Shown here: positions 47,935 through 56,925 of the stretch, piece after piece | How positions within the stretch are numbered: the first letter of the stretch is position 1 | Layout of the letters: each line of letters starts with the position of its first letter | Assembly (NCBI GenBank): GCA_964461995.1 | Contig: CAYWXL010000001.1 | Coordinates: 62,001-126,000, forward strand | Direction of reading: 5' to 3' | Source of the DNA: JALSRK01 sp964461995 | GTDB lineage: Bacteria > Acidobacteriota > Terriglobia > Bryobacterales > Bryobacteraceae | DNA length: 64,000 bases | Program-made: the position numbers and the translations under genes | Notes under the pieces: generated by a model | Told to the model about the DNA's origin: nothing | Databases searched by the model: none | The model's input: the letters and a program-made list of their open reading frames with translations, nothing else

Positions 47935-49374
47935 TTATTCCTTCAGCGCGTCCTTTTGGCGGCGGGCGGCCCACTGATCCCGAAACGTCTTGGCCGGCGG
48001 CGCCGGCAAGTTCCGGAAGCGCAGCCACTCTTTCAAGGGACCAGCGTTGAACATTCCGGGCACGCGGCTTTTCCAGCCGGACTCGTCGTCCCGAAGGGCC
48101 AGGTTGAACAGTCCCGCCGACTCATAGATCCTCGGGTGCGTCATAACCCAGGCCCATAACCGGAACGCCAGCCGCTCGAGTTTTGCCTCCCCCGAGCGGA
48201 TCTTCTCCCGCACTGCCTCGGCCCGAAGATCGAGCAAAATCCGCGGGATGTCGATTTTCACTGGGCAAACCTCGCCGCAGGCCCCGCACAGGCTCGAGGC
48301 GAACGGCAACCACCAGTCCTGCTCCATGCCGTGGAACTGCGGCGTGATGATCGCCCCAATGGGGCCAGAGTATACCCACGGATAGTTGTGGCCGCCGATC
48401 TTCCGGTACACCGGGCAATGATTCAAGCAGGCGCCGCAACGGATACAGAACAGCGACTCCCGCCGCGAAGCATCGGCCAGGATCTTGGTCCGGCCGCTGT
48501 CGAGAAGCACGAGGTAGAATTCTTGCGGGCCGTCGATCTCCCCCTCCCGCCGGGGCCCGGAGAGGAACGACGTGTAGACGGTGAGCGGCTGGCCGGTGCC
48601 GCTGCGCCCGAGGAGTTTGAGGAACACCGCCAGGTCCTGGGCGCGGGGAATCAGCTTTTCGATGCCCGCCACAGCGATGTGAACCGGCGGCGCCGAACTG
48701 CACAGCCGGGCGTTACCCTCGTTCTCGATGATGGCGATGGCGCCGGACTCCGCTATCACGAAATTAGCCCCCGTCACGCCAAGGCCCGCAGACAAGAACT
48801 TCCGCCGCAGCACCCGGCGGGCGATGAGCGTCTGCTTCTCCGGCTCCTCCTCGCGCTCCACATCGAGCTTTTCGTGAAACAGGTCGGCGATCTGATACCT
48901 CGTCTTGTGCAACGCGGGGGCCACAATGTGAGAGGGCCGCTCACCCGCAAGCTGAATGATGTATTCCCCCAGGTCTGTTTCAACCGCTTCGATTCCTTCT
49001 TTCTCGAGGTATTCGTTGAGATGGATCTCCTCAGTGGTCATCGACTTGGACTTGACCACGAGGCGAACGCCCCGTTCCTTGGCGATCTGGGTAACGAAAC
49101 GCGCCACTTCCGCTCCGTCGCGGGCGTAGACGAGTTTCCCCCCGCGCGCCCGCAAACGTTCTTCGAGCAGCTCCAAGTAGTAGTCAAGGTTCTCCAGCGT
49201 GTGCCGCTTGATGCGGTTCGCCTGTTCGCGCCACTGCTCGAAATCTTCGCGCAAGTGTTCAGGAATCGAAGCGGCCCGCTTCTCCATCAGGCGGCCCGTG
49301 GATGCGTAAATGGCCTCGCCCAACGGCTTGTTGGACAGCGTTTCCCGGAGGCTTTCCACTGGAATCGGTTTCAT
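47935..49374 (-). CDS. lutB: Lactate utilization protein B, iron-sulfur subunit
   Basis: A 479-residue protein with an N-terminal LUD-like domain (about 60-300; GVTGANFVIAESGAIAIIENEGNARL and SAPPVHIAVAGIEKLIP) and a ferredoxin-like part with two 4Fe-4S sites, CIRCGACLNHCP at about 316-327 and the second at CGACGEVCP near 368. It passes electrons within the LutABC complex. It follows lutA by 13 bases and precedes lutC by 4. The ending WAARRQKDALKE is ordinary. Confidence 0.95.
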   Translation of the reverse strand: MKPIPVESLRETLSNKPLGEAIYASTGRLMEKRAASIPEHLREDFEQWREQANRIKRHTLENLDYYLELLEERLRARGGKLVYARDGAEVARFVTQIAKERGVRLVVKSKSMTTEEIHLNEYLEKEGIEAVETDLGEYIIQLAGERPSHIVAPALHKTRYQIADLFHEKLDVEREEEPEKQTLIARRVLRRKFLSAGLGVTGANFVIAESGAIAIIENEGNARLCSSAPPVHIAVAGIEKLIPRAQDLAVFLKLLGRSGTGQPLTVYTSFLSGPRREGEIDGPQEFYLVLLDSGRTKILADASRRESLFCIRCGACLNHCPVYRKIGGHNYPWVYSGPIGAIITPQFHGMEQDWWLPFASSLCGACGEVCPVKIDIPRILLDLRAEAVREKIRSGEAKLERLAFRLWAWVMTHPRIYESAGLFNLALRDDESGWKSRVPGMFNAGPLKEWLRFRNLPAPPAKTFRDQWAARRQKDALKE

Positions 49375-49387
49375 CGTCGCCTCGGCT

Positions 49388-50113
49388 TCACTGGCTGGCC
49401 AGCACCTCCGCGAGGTGCCACGTTTTCACCGGCGCTCCGCGCCGCTCCAACGCTCCCCGGATCTGCATCAGGCAGCTCGAGTCGATCGAGACAACCCCGT
49501 CGGCTCCCGTCCGCAGAATCGAGTCGATCTTGGTGACGGCCATCGCGCCGGAAACATCGGCGAACTTCACTGAGAAGGTGCCGCCGAAGCCGCAACACTC
49601 TTCCGCCGTGTCCATCTCCCGAAGCTCCAGTCCGCGCACGCGGGACAGCAGCCGCCGCGGCCCGTCCTTGATCTTCAGCTCGCGCAGGGCATGGCAACTG
49701 TCGTGGTAGGTGACGACCTTCTCGAACCGCGCTCCGACGTCCTCTACCCCGGCCACCTCCAATAAGAACTGGGAGAACTCCCACACCCGGCCTCGCAAAG
49801 CCCGAACCTCCGCCAGCGCCGCTGCGTCGCCGGCGAACAACTCGTCGAAATGATGCGTGATCATCGACGTGCAAGAGCCCGAAGGCACGACAATGTATTC
49901 GGCGTCGGAGAAGACGCCGAGGAAGTGCCGGGCCACCCGGCGGGCCTCGTCCCGGTATCCGCTGTTGAACGCCGGCTGGCCGCAACAGGTCTGATCGCGG
50001 CGAAACTCCACTCTCCAGCCGACGCGCTCGAGCACGTCCGCCATCGCAAGTCCCACTTGGGGGAAGAGTTGGTCAACGATACAGGTAACGAATAAAGAAA
50101 CCCGCCGGGTCAT
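49388..50113 (-). CDS. lutA: Lactate utilization protein A, CCG-domain subunit
   Basis: A 241-residue Fe-S oxidoreductase subunit with two CCG (cysteine-rich) domains, the first with C11, C43C44G and C81, the second with SCHALRELKIK and ECCGFGGTFSVKF. It corresponds to LutA/YkgE and resembles GlcF and HdrB modules. It is first in lutA-lutB-lutC. No LutR-type regulator or lactate permease is next to it. It is divergent from a small Cys-rich secreted protein, with 51 bases between the two starts. Confidence 0.93.
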   Translation of the reverse strand: MTRRVSLFVTCIVDQLFPQVGLAMADVLERVGWRVEFRRDQTCCGQPAFNSGYRDEARRVARHFLGVFSDAEYIVVPSGSCTSMITHHFDELFAGDAAALAEVRALRGRVWEFSQFLLEVAGVEDVGARFEKVVTYHDSCHALRELKIKDGPRRLLSRVRGLELREMDTAEECCGFGGTFSVKFADVSGAMAVTKIDSILRTGADGVVSIDSSCLMQIRGALERRGAPVKTWHLAEVLASQ

Positions 50114-50164
50114 GAATCAACAATTGTACCAGCTTCCTTTCGCGGGGCCGGCGCATCCAAGAAA

Positions 50165-50581
50165 ATGATGAGGCGGCTGACTGGGATACCTGGGTTGTTC
50201 TTTCTGGCAGTGATCCTGCTTCTGGCGGAAGGCGCCGTCACAATCACCGGAAGGCTCACCGCATCGCCGGACGGCGCCCCGGCGATCGAGACGAAGGACG
50301 GCCGATTGATCCGCCTCGACGGCGACCGAGAGACCCTGTCAGTCCTCGCCGATACGCGCTTGAAGGGGCGTGAACTGGGCTTGCGCGGCCGTTATGCGGG
50401 AAAAGACCGTTTCCGCCTCGCCCCCTTCCACACAAAGGCCTTCTGGGTGATCGAGAACGGCAGGAAGCTCTACGTCAGCTACTGGTGCGCCACCTGCGCC
50501 ATCCGGACCTACACGCCGGGCATCTGCATGTGCTGTCAGAGGGAGACGGAACTGGAGCTCCGCGAAGAGGACGGACACTAG
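50165..50581 (+). CDS. Small secreted Cys-rich protein of unknown function
   Basis: I do not recognise this 138-residue protein. A signal peptide covers about 1-24. The mature part is beta-rich (VTITGRLTASPDG, GLRGRYAGKDRF, FWVIENGRKLYVSYW) and ends in a double Cys pair, CATCAIRTYTPGICMCC, that could hold zinc, copper or another metal. ATG codons at 50165 and 50168 are both possible. It is divergent from lutA with a 51-base gap, so the two may share control. An OB-like fold with a metal knuckle is a guess. Confidence 0.6.
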   Translation: MMRRLTGIPGLFFLAVILLLAEGAVTITGRLTASPDGAPAIETKDGRLIRLDGDRETLSVLADTRLKGRELGLRGRYAGKDRFRLAPFHTKAFWVIENGRKLYVSYWCATCAIRTYTPGICMCCQRETELELREEDGH

Positions 50582-50749
50582 ACCTGTGAAGAAGGCTCCA
50601 CGAAGGCGTTTCCCCCGCAGTACGTGAGGGTCGCATACACTCTCCGCAGCCCGTCTTTTCGCGTCGCAGCCGAAGATGGCAAGCGCGTCCACCTAGGGGA
50701 ACGGCGTGGCGCTTAGTCCCCTTTCGGTGAGCGAGGTTCCGGTCTAGGC

Positions 50750-51355
50750 TCAGGGCTTGGCTGCCGCCGTCGTCGCTCCTTGGGTGGACCCGGTAGACGA
50801 TGCAGGCGAAGTCGAGGTCACCGCGGCCGCCTTTTCCGCCTCCTCATCGTACATTTTGATGATGTCCTGCGTGATGTCCACACCGTTGGCAGCGTAAAGC
50901 ACAGGCGACTGCGGATTGCTGACGTCCAGAATGACCGCGTAGCCGTGCTCTCTCGAGTACTTTCCGATCACGGCCATCATCTTCTGGCCCAGCTCCTGCA
51001 GAATCTTTTGTTGCTCCTGCTGGAAGGCGTCCTGGGCGTCTTCCGTGGCCCGGTTCAGCTCGCGCGTCTTCTGGTCGATCTGGCGGGCCAGCTCACGGCG
51101 CCGCTCTTCGCCCATCGTATTGGAGCCCTTGCTCAGCTCGGCCTGCAAACGGTTGATCTCGTCCCGCATGCTCTGGAGCTTCTTGCTGGTCGGCTCGAAC
51201 TTCGCCTGCAAGTCTTGAGCCGCCTTCTGCCCCTCTTTCGTGCCGAGCAAAGCGTTCTGGATATGGATGATGCCCACCTTCGTGGGCTGGCTCTCGCTCT
51301 GAGCGAACGCACAAGCCGCTGTGATCGTCGCCGCAAGCAATATCTTTCTGATCAC
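50750..51355 (-). CDS. OmpH/Skp-family periplasmic chaperone
   Basis: A 201-residue exported protein. A signal peptide (about 1-19, VIRKILLAATITAACAFAQ) is followed by the OmpH-type opening KVGIIHIQNALLGTKEGQKAAQDL, a long coiled coil (about 50-125) and the short strand YAVILDVSNPQSPVLYA. Skp-like chaperones hold unfolded outer-membrane proteins for BamA, encoded upstream on the same strand with 60 bases between. GTG at 51355 is chosen since AGGAG (51364-51368, minus strand) lies 8 bases before it. The Ser/Thr/Ala-rich tail is low complexity. Confidence 0.88.
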   Translation of the reverse strand: MIRKILLAATITAACAFAQSESQPTKVGIIHIQNALLGTKEGQKAAQDLQAKFEPTSKKLQSMRDEINRLQAELSKGSNTMGEERRRELARQIDQKTRELNRATEDAQDAFQQEQQKILQELGQKMMAVIGKYSREHGYAVILDVSNPQSPVLYAANGVDITQDIIKMYDEEAEKAAAVTSTSPASSTGSTQGATTAAAKP

Positions 51356-51363
51356 GCTAACCA

Positions 51364-51368
51364 CTCCT
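51364..51368 (-). promoter_or_regulatory. Shine-Dalgarno fixing the GTG start of the OmpH-like gene
   Basis: AGGAG on the minus strand, 8 bases before GTG 51353-51355. It overlaps the more distal in-frame ATG at 51376, which would lack such a site. Confidence 0.6.
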
Positions 51369-51415
51369 GAAACCAAACCGATTTTAGCATACCGTCCCCA
51401 GCGCCCCGGCTCTCC

Positions 51416-54361
51416 TCAGAACGTCCGGCTGATCGTGAAGCGGAACGTAGACTTGTCCTCCCAAAAAGGGAGAACCCGGCCGAAGCGGGCCACCGCCGAG
51501 ATAAATGTGGTCTGGTTCGGGAACAACGACCGGTCAGCGACAATCGGAGGCACAATGAGCTTCCGCAACACAAATGGGTTGTAGGCCCAATAGAACCGGA
51601 ATGGCGCGTTGACGACCGGCATCATGATCTGGAACTCGATGCCTGTGGACATACGCAGTTTTTCCGTGTCAGGGTCCACGATCCCCCGGCCGTCGAAGCC
51701 CGCCTGCGGGAACATCCCGTTGAGCTCTGACAACCGGCCGGAGTTCAGCCGCAACTGACTCGGGAAGATGATGCGGTTCACGCCCGCATCGGCGAACAGG
51801 GCCAAAGTGACCGGGCCGAATAATGGAATCCGGTACTCCACGTTGCCGACCGTCGAGAAGTCGCCGCCCGGCCAGATCATCTGGTAGATCGGAATCTGTT
51901 GCGTTACGTTGATGAAGACCTCGTTGCCCTGGTCATCAACTGTCTTCTGCCGGCGAGCCGAACCGTCGGAGTTCCGCACCGTCACCGTCGCCACGCTCGG
52001 AATCCAGGCCAGCGGGGTGATTCCCCAGATCTCGAACCCGCGGATATCGTTCTCGCCGCCCATGTAGAAGCGGTTGAACGGCGGCGGCGACAGGCCGCCG
52101 TAGCCGGTCACCATGCGGGCCATAAGGTTGAACCCGAGCACGTGGGAGGGCTTTAGAGCCTTGCGAAAATGCTTGAAGTTGATCGTCGGCGCGATCATCT
52201 TCACGTTGCCGCCCAACCCGGCGAACGACAGCGACAGGTATAGCGACTTGCCACGCGAGGGCGTGATCGGATGATCGATCGTGTTGTAGATGTAAGCCGG
52301 CACGATGCGGCTCGTACGGATCCCCTCAAGCGAATTCGGCCCACTCAAGCCCTGGAAGTTGAAATAGTCGAAGAACTCCTGTGCGGCGTCCGTCAGAGGC
52401 TCGATGTCCTGGACGTCGTAGCCGTACGTAATGCTCACACGGGCGAACGAACGCCGCAGCGGATAGCTGACGAACGTTGTAAACCCGTAACCCTGGGTCG
52501 TATAGTTCAGCAAGTTCTGCGTACCCAGAGCGTTGAACAGCGGGATCAGGTCCCGACCGGTCAGTAGCGACAGTTCCCGCCCTTGATCGAAATCGAAGTA
52601 GGACGTATAGACGGTGAACCCGGCCTGAATCGGCCGGTCGAAGAGGTAGGGCTCGGTGAAGCCGAACGTCACGCTCCGCAGCCGCGTGCCGAGCTGCGCG
52701 TCGATGGAGAGCGTCTCGCCGAGGCCCAAGAAATTGTTCGTCGCATAGCCGAAGCCCAAGAAGGAGCCGGCGATGCCGGAGACACCGCCGGTCATGCTCA
52801 CCGAATTCTTGCCCCGCTCCTTGACGTGGAGGATGATGTCTACGGTCTTTGTTTTCGGGTCCCGGCGAATATCGACCGACTCTTCTTCCTTCAACGTCTC
52901 GAAGTAGCCGAGCTGGTTCAGCCGCAGCAGGCTCACCTCCCAGAGGCGCTTGTTGAACATGTCGCCTTCGTCGATGAGCAGCTCGCGGCGGATCACCTTA
53001 TCACGCGTGGTCGTGTTGCCGGTGAACTCGATCCGCCGGACGAAGAACTGGTCCCCCTCGTCGATCGACAGGGTGAAATCGATCTGGTCGGTACCTGGGA
53101 TCGGGTCGAAGTACGGCTCCGGCACCATGTCGATGTAGCCGAACTCCCCGTAAAGCTTCCGCAGGTTCTCCAAACCCTCGCGCAGCTTCTTCGTCGAGAA
53201 GACGTCGCCCTTGTCCATCTTGAACAGGGGCCGCATCAGCGTCTGCGGCGTGCGGAACAGCTTCACGCCCTCGAACCGGATGTTGCGGAGCCGGTACCGG
53301 CGCCCCTCCTCGACGTTGATCGTGATGTCGGCCTTCTTGCCAGGCTTGTTCGGATAGAAGAGGGGGATCTTGAACCAGCCGCCGCCGGTGTCGCGGATAT
53401 TGATCGAGTGGTCCAGTGTACGCGCCGTGAAGTAGCCGCGCTCCTGGTAGAAGTTGCGGATCCGCTCCTTGTCCTCTTCAAGTTTCGTCGAGTCGAAAGC
53501 TTTGGAAAACAGGTTCTCGAAGAGGATCGAGTGCGGGATCCCGATCGGCTTCAGGTTCGCCATCGCCCGGATGACGGCCCGGTCGCTGAACGCTTTGTTG
53601 CCTTCGATGTTGATCTTGCCGACCTTGACCTTCGGACCCTCGTTGACCTTGAAGGTGATCTCGAGCGAGGACGGCGGAATCTGCCGGATCTGCGGCTCGA
53701 CGGTAGCGAACTGCCGGCCCCGCTCCGCGAGGAACTCCTTGAGCACGTTCACCGCGTACTGAACCTTGTTCGGATCGTATTGGCTCTGGACGGAGAGCCC
53801 CACCCGGCGCTCCTTGAAACGATCGAGAATCTCGGAAATCTGGATCGACTTGATGCCCTCGTACTTGATCGACCGGACCACCCGGCGCTCGACGAGCCGG
53901 AACCGGATGATCCAGCCGTACTTGCCCCGCTCGCGCTCCAAAGTGATGTCGTCGAACCGGCCGGTATTCCACAGCGCCATGAAGTCCCGGTGGAGCGCCT
54001 CCATGTCCAGGCGGTCGCCTTTCTTGGAGAAGATCATGGCCCGGAGAGTGGCCGCCGGGATGCGGCGGGCGCCACGAAATTCAATCGCTTCGATAACGTC
54101 CTCGATTTCAGGCTTTTCCGGCTCCTTCACTTCTTCAGGCGCTTCGAAAGGCGAAGGGGCCTGCTGCTGAGGCTTTGCGGGCTGTTCGGCCGGCGCTTCC
54201 GGTACCTTTTCGAAAGGACTCTGAGACGGCGGGGGCGCTTGCTGTTGAGGAGCGGCCGGCTCTGTTTGCGCCGAAACAGAAACCGCCAGCAATAGATACG
54301 CCAGCGTAATCAAGCACAGTTTGAAACCGGGTTTCAGGCGAAGTCGCCTGGTGAACCTCAT
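51416..54361 (-). CDS. bamA: Outer-membrane protein assembly factor BamA
   Basis: A 981-residue Omp85 protein that inserts beta-barrels in the outer membrane. After a signal peptide (about 12-32) comes a Pro/Gln/Glu-rich linker (about 35-75), then five POTRA domains (about 83-485; each opens with a strand like AIEFRGARRI, SIKYEGIKSI, KINIEGNKAF, NIRFEGVKLF, RIEFTGNTTT), then the 16-strand barrel ending in the C-terminal Phe of FRFTISRTF. The conserved barrel block GGENDIRGFEIWGITP is present. The start at 54361 gives a normal signal peptide; the frame is open further but that part is not conserved. It precedes the ompH-type gene. Confidence 0.95.
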   Translation of the reverse strand: MRFTRRLRLKPGFKLCLITLAYLLLAVSVSAQTEPAAPQQQAPPPSQSPFEKVPEAPAEQPAKPQQQAPSPFEAPEEVKEPEKPEIEDVIEAIEFRGARRIPAATLRAMIFSKKGDRLDMEALHRDFMALWNTGRFDDITLERERGKYGWIIRFRLVERRVVRSIKYEGIKSIQISEILDRFKERRVGLSVQSQYDPNKVQYAVNVLKEFLAERGRQFATVEPQIRQIPPSSLEITFKVNEGPKVKVGKINIEGNKAFSDRAVIRAMANLKPIGIPHSILFENLFSKAFDSTKLEEDKERIRNFYQERGYFTARTLDHSINIRDTGGGWFKIPLFYPNKPGKKADITINVEEGRRYRLRNIRFEGVKLFRTPQTLMRPLFKMDKGDVFSTKKLREGLENLRKLYGEFGYIDMVPEPYFDPIPGTDQIDFTLSIDEGDQFFVRRIEFTGNTTTRDKVIRRELLIDEGDMFNKRLWEVSLLRLNQLGYFETLKEEESVDIRRDPKTKTVDIILHVKERGKNSVSMTGGVSGIAGSFLGFGYATNNFLGLGETLSIDAQLGTRLRSVTFGFTEPYLFDRPIQAGFTVYTSYFDFDQGRELSLLTGRDLIPLFNALGTQNLLNYTTQGYGFTTFVSYPLRRSFARVSITYGYDVQDIEPLTDAAQEFFDYFNFQGLSGPNSLEGIRTSRIVPAYIYNTIDHPITPSRGKSLYLSLSFAGLGGNVKMIAPTINFKHFRKALKPSHVLGFNLMARMVTGYGGLSPPPFNRFYMGGENDIRGFEIWGITPLAWIPSVATVTVRNSDGSARRQKTVDDQGNEVFINVTQQIPIYQMIWPGGDFSTVGNVEYRIPLFGPVTLALFADAGVNRIIFPSQLRLNSGRLSELNGMFPQAGFDGRGIVDPDTEKLRMSTGIEFQIMMPVVNAPFRFYWAYNPFVLRKLIVPPIVADRSLFPNQTTFISAVARFGRVLPFWEDKSTFRFTISRTF

Positions 54362-54372
54362 CAAGAACGATT

Positions 54373-54413
54373 TCCTTTCCAGACCGCGCCCCCTAGTAGA
54401 CGTCCTTTCCAGA
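54373..54413 (-). repeat. Tandem 11-base repeat upstream of bamA
   Basis: TCTGGAAAGGA on the bamA strand occurs twice, 30 bases apart (54373-54383 and 54403-54413). The copy nearer the gene contains the AAGGA that may serve as ribosome site 11 bases before ATG 54361. The spacing equals about three helical turns, as for a protein bound twice on one face. Confidence 0.4.
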
Positions 54414-54536
54414 AATCGGGTTTCGCACGATCGTGTGCTGCGCGGGATCGAACCCACCATTTTACCGAAACCCACTCTCCCACCCTGCCCGGCGCAGCCG
54501 AGAGCGCGGACCGGCGGAGAGCGGGCCAGAAGAGGT

Positions 54537-54565
54537 TTAACGGGTCCTCCGAAACAGCCTATACT
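54537..54565 (+). promoter_or_regulatory. Candidate sigma-70-type promoter for the ketosynthase gene
   Basis: TTAACG (54537-54542; 4 of 6 to consensus) and TATACT (54560-54565; 5 of 6) are 17 bases apart. The expected start of transcription is near 54572, leaving a leader of about 110 bases before ATG 54683. Confidence 0.45.
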
Positions 54566-54682
54566 AGCACAAGGCAGCTCCGCCTCAGCGGGCGAGAATG
54601 CCGCTGGCGGCCGGGGGCCGCAGTCCGAGGAAGAAACGACAGCGCCGAGTAGGCGCGAAGAGGAACTAGGAACACAAGCAGT

Positions 54683-55933
54683 ATGGCGCGTAAAGTTGTC
54701 ATTACCGGCATCGGGGCGGTGAGCCCTAACGGGATCGGTCGAGAGCAGTTTTGGGAAGCCACCCGGCAGGGAGTCAGCGGCGTGGGGCGGATCACCCGTT
54801 TCGACGCCTCCAAGTACCCGGTGCAGATCGCCGGGGAGATCAGGGGTTTCGACGAGACCCGGTATGTTTCCGTCAAAGATCGCCCTCATGTTTCCCGCGT
54901 GGCTCCGCTGGCCATCGCGGCCGCCCAGGAAGCCCTGGAAGACGCCGGCCTCGACCCGGAGACAGCCAATCGCGAGGAGCTGCGCGGCGTCGGCGTCCTG
55001 GTGGGCAGCGGCGGAGGCAGCCAGGAATTCACCGAGGAACAATATCGGCTTTACTACGCGGGCGAACAAAAGAAGTGCAGCGTCTATGTGATTCCCACGT
55101 CAACGATCGGCACCCTGGCGAGCGAAGTCTCCATGCGCTTTGGCTTCCGCGGCCTTAGCCATGTCGTTTCTACCGGCTGCACCTCCTCGACCGACGCCAT
55201 CGGCTACGCCTACCGGCATATCCAGGCCGGGGTGATCGACACGATCGTGGCCGGGGGCGTGGATGCGCCGATCGCTCCCCTCATCATTCGCGGCTTCCTG
55301 CTCATGCGCATCTTGACGCGCTCGTGGAACGAGGAGCCGTCCCGCGGCTCGCGGCCCTTCTCCCGTGACCGGGACGGATTCGTGATCGGCGAGGGCGCCT
55401 GGTTCCTTGTGCTTGAGGACTACGAGAAAGCCAAGGCCCGCGGCGCCAACATCTATGGCGAGATCGCCGGCTATGGATCCACCTGCGAGGCCTTCCACCG
55501 CGTGCGCCTCGAGGAATGCGGCGAGGAGCCTGCGCGCGCCATGCAACTCGCCATGAAGGAGGCCGGCATCGGCCCCGAAGACGTGGACTACGTCAATTAT
55601 CACGGCACCTCTACGGAACTCAACGACCGGATCGAGACCAAGGCGATGAAGATCGCCTTCGGCAAACACGCCTACAAAGTCCCGGGCTCTTCACTCAAGA
55701 GCCTTATCGGGCATCCTCAGGGCGCTTGCGGAGCTGCCGGCCTGGCTGCCACGCTACTCGCGATGCGCGACGGCGTCGCGCCGCCGACCCTCAACGTGGA
55801 CGTGCCAGATCCAGAGTGTGACCTCGACTACATCCCGCACCAGGCCCGGAAGCTGGACATCGAGCACGCCGTGGCTAACTGCATCGCCTTCGGCAGCAAG
55901 AACTCGGCCCTGGTGCTCCGCCGCCTCAACTGA
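54683..55933 (+). CDS. Beta-ketoacyl-ACP synthase, FabF / KS-alpha-like
   Basis: A 416-residue condensing enzyme with the full Cys-His-His set: Cys166 (VVSTGCTSSTDAIGYA), His307 (NYHGTSTELND) and His344 (SLIGHPQGACGAAG). The surroundings differ from ordinary FabF: STGCTS, the AGGVDAPIAPLIIRGF block and DPECDLDYIPHQAR are closer to the KS-alpha subunit of type II polyketide synthases. No chain-length factor, ACP or cyclase gene is adjacent; bamA lies divergently and a sigma/anti-sigma pair follows. It may serve fatty-acid elongation or make a polyketide-like product; activity as an elongating ketosynthase is firm, its pathway is not. Confidence 0.88.
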   Translation: MARKVVITGIGAVSPNGIGREQFWEATRQGVSGVGRITRFDASKYPVQIAGEIRGFDETRYVSVKDRPHVSRVAPLAIAAAQEALEDAGLDPETANREELRGVGVLVGSGGGSQEFTEEQYRLYYAGEQKKCSVYVIPTSTIGTLASEVSMRFGFRGLSHVVSTGCTSSTDAIGYAYRHIQAGVIDTIVAGGVDAPIAPLIIRGFLLMRILTRSWNEEPSRGSRPFSRDRDGFVIGEGAWFLVLEDYEKAKARGANIYGEIAGYGSTCEAFHRVRLEECGEEPARAMQLAMKEAGIGPEDVDYVNYHGTSTELNDRIETKAMKIAFGKHAYKVPGSSLKSLIGHPQGACGAAGLAATLLAMRDGVAPPTLNVDVPDPECDLDYIPHQARKLDIEHAVANCIAFGSKNSALVLRRLN

Positions 55934-56097
55934 AGTTCGGCGTGAACTGCAAAGTAGGCTGGGAATCCGCCCCCCGGCCGCCCCGATGACGCCCAGGCTG
56001 CGTGAGCTTTCGCCGCGGGCGGCCACCATCTGGCACCGTTCTCCCCGTGGACCCGGCGACAGCCCCTTGGGGCGCCGCAAAGACATAGAGTTCCCGG

Positions 56098-56925
56098 TCA
56101 GGGCTCCCGCCGTCGCAAGGCAAGCTGCTCGGCGGCCCAGCCGGCCAAGTAACCCGCGGCCGTGCTCAGCGCCAAGACCGCCCCATGCCACAGGAGCAAG
56201 TGTCCGGCATGCTGGTTCTCGCAACTAAACTGAAGCACGGTAAGCGACAACAGACCCGCCGCCGCGCCCACGGTGGCCCCCAACGTCCGGTAGGAAAGCG
56301 GAGCCCCGCGGGCGGCCAAATAGAGCATCGCCGCGCCCGGCGGCACAGCGATGAGTACTCCGTGGTACGTGCAAGCCCATCCGCCAGAAAGGATCTGCGA
56401 CGCCCTCTCCCACGGGAACAATACCGCCACCACCAGCGTGAACCCCGAGACGAATGCTCCCACCAGCCACGAGAGTGGAATGCGATGAAGGCTTCCCGGC
56501 GTCATTTGCCAGCTCAAAGACGCAGCCAGCAACACCGCCGCCGTCAACAACACGGCTGTCACGACCACCAACTGGACCACACTCATTTGCGCGGCGCCTC
56601 CGGGACCGAAGTATGCCACCAGAGCAGCCGTGAAGAGCCCGAATGTGCCGGCGAACCGGGCGGCCAGCCGGCCAGCGGAGGGCAACGGTTTGACAGGTTG
56701 CAACGATTCCTTCAGCTTGCGGCTTACGAGTTCCTGTACGCCATTGGGTAATTCGACCGGCTCACCCGGCCCCAGCACCCAACTGTACAACCGGCGGCAC
56801 CGGGCGCAAGACGCCACATGCTCTACCAGCTCCCTTGGAGGTTCTCCGCGGGCGCGGTCGAGGAATCGGTCCACGGCTTTGTCCGCCTGGGAACAATGCA
56901 ACTTAACTCTTGCGTCCGTAGCCAT
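56098..56925 (-). CDS. Membrane anti-sigma factor with zinc-finger (zf-HC2)
   Basis: A 275-residue protein whose first 50 residues carry an anti-sigma zinc motif (HVASCARC at 36-43, with an earlier HCSQ near 10) and whose remainder has about six hydrophobic segments in the style of NrsF/DUF1109 anti-sigma factors. The zinc motif should bind the ECF sigma factor encoded just upstream. The ATG at 56925 overlaps the sigma gene by 23 bases; another at 56934 is possible. It would hold the sigma factor at the inner membrane until a signal arrives. The signal is unknown. Confidence 0.78.
   Translation of the reverse strand: MATDARVKLHCSQADKAVDRFLDRARGEPPRELVEHVASCARCRRLYSWVLGPGEPVELPNGVQELVSRKLKESLQPVKPLPSAGRLAARFAGTFGLFTAALVAYFGPGGAAQMSVVQLVVVTAVLLTAAVLLAASLSWQMTPGSLHRIPLSWLVGAFVSGFTLVVAVLFPWERASQILSGGWACTYHGVLIAVPPGAAMLYLAARGAPLSYRTLGATVGAAAGLLSLTVLQFSCENQHAGHLLLWHGAVLALSTAAGYLAGWAAEQLALRRREP

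Larger units (their letters stand above)
54362..54682. other. Divergent control region between bamA and the ketosynthase gene
   Basis: These 321 bases must hold the promoters of both genes. I see a tandem 11-base repeat next to bamA (54373-54383 and 54403-54413), a 10-base palindrome CACGATCGTG at 54426-54435, and a promoter-like pair for the plus strand at 54537-54565. No gene or RNA is apparent. Confidence 0.45.

Noticed and set aside
50690..50730. Hairpin-like AGGGGA ... TCCCCT after the Cys-rich protein gene
   Set aside because: The stem is short, the loop is about 16 bases and the following T-run is only three bases; too weak to call a terminator.
52583..54295. A 570-codon open frame on the plus strand opposite bamA
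   Set aside because: bamA is well supported by POTRA and barrel motifs; this translation is Arg/Leu/Glu-rich without motif and is a GC shadow.
54362..55069. A 236-residue upstream extension of the bamA frame
   Set aside because: It lacks conservation and would bury the signal peptide; the signal peptide begins naturally at 54361.
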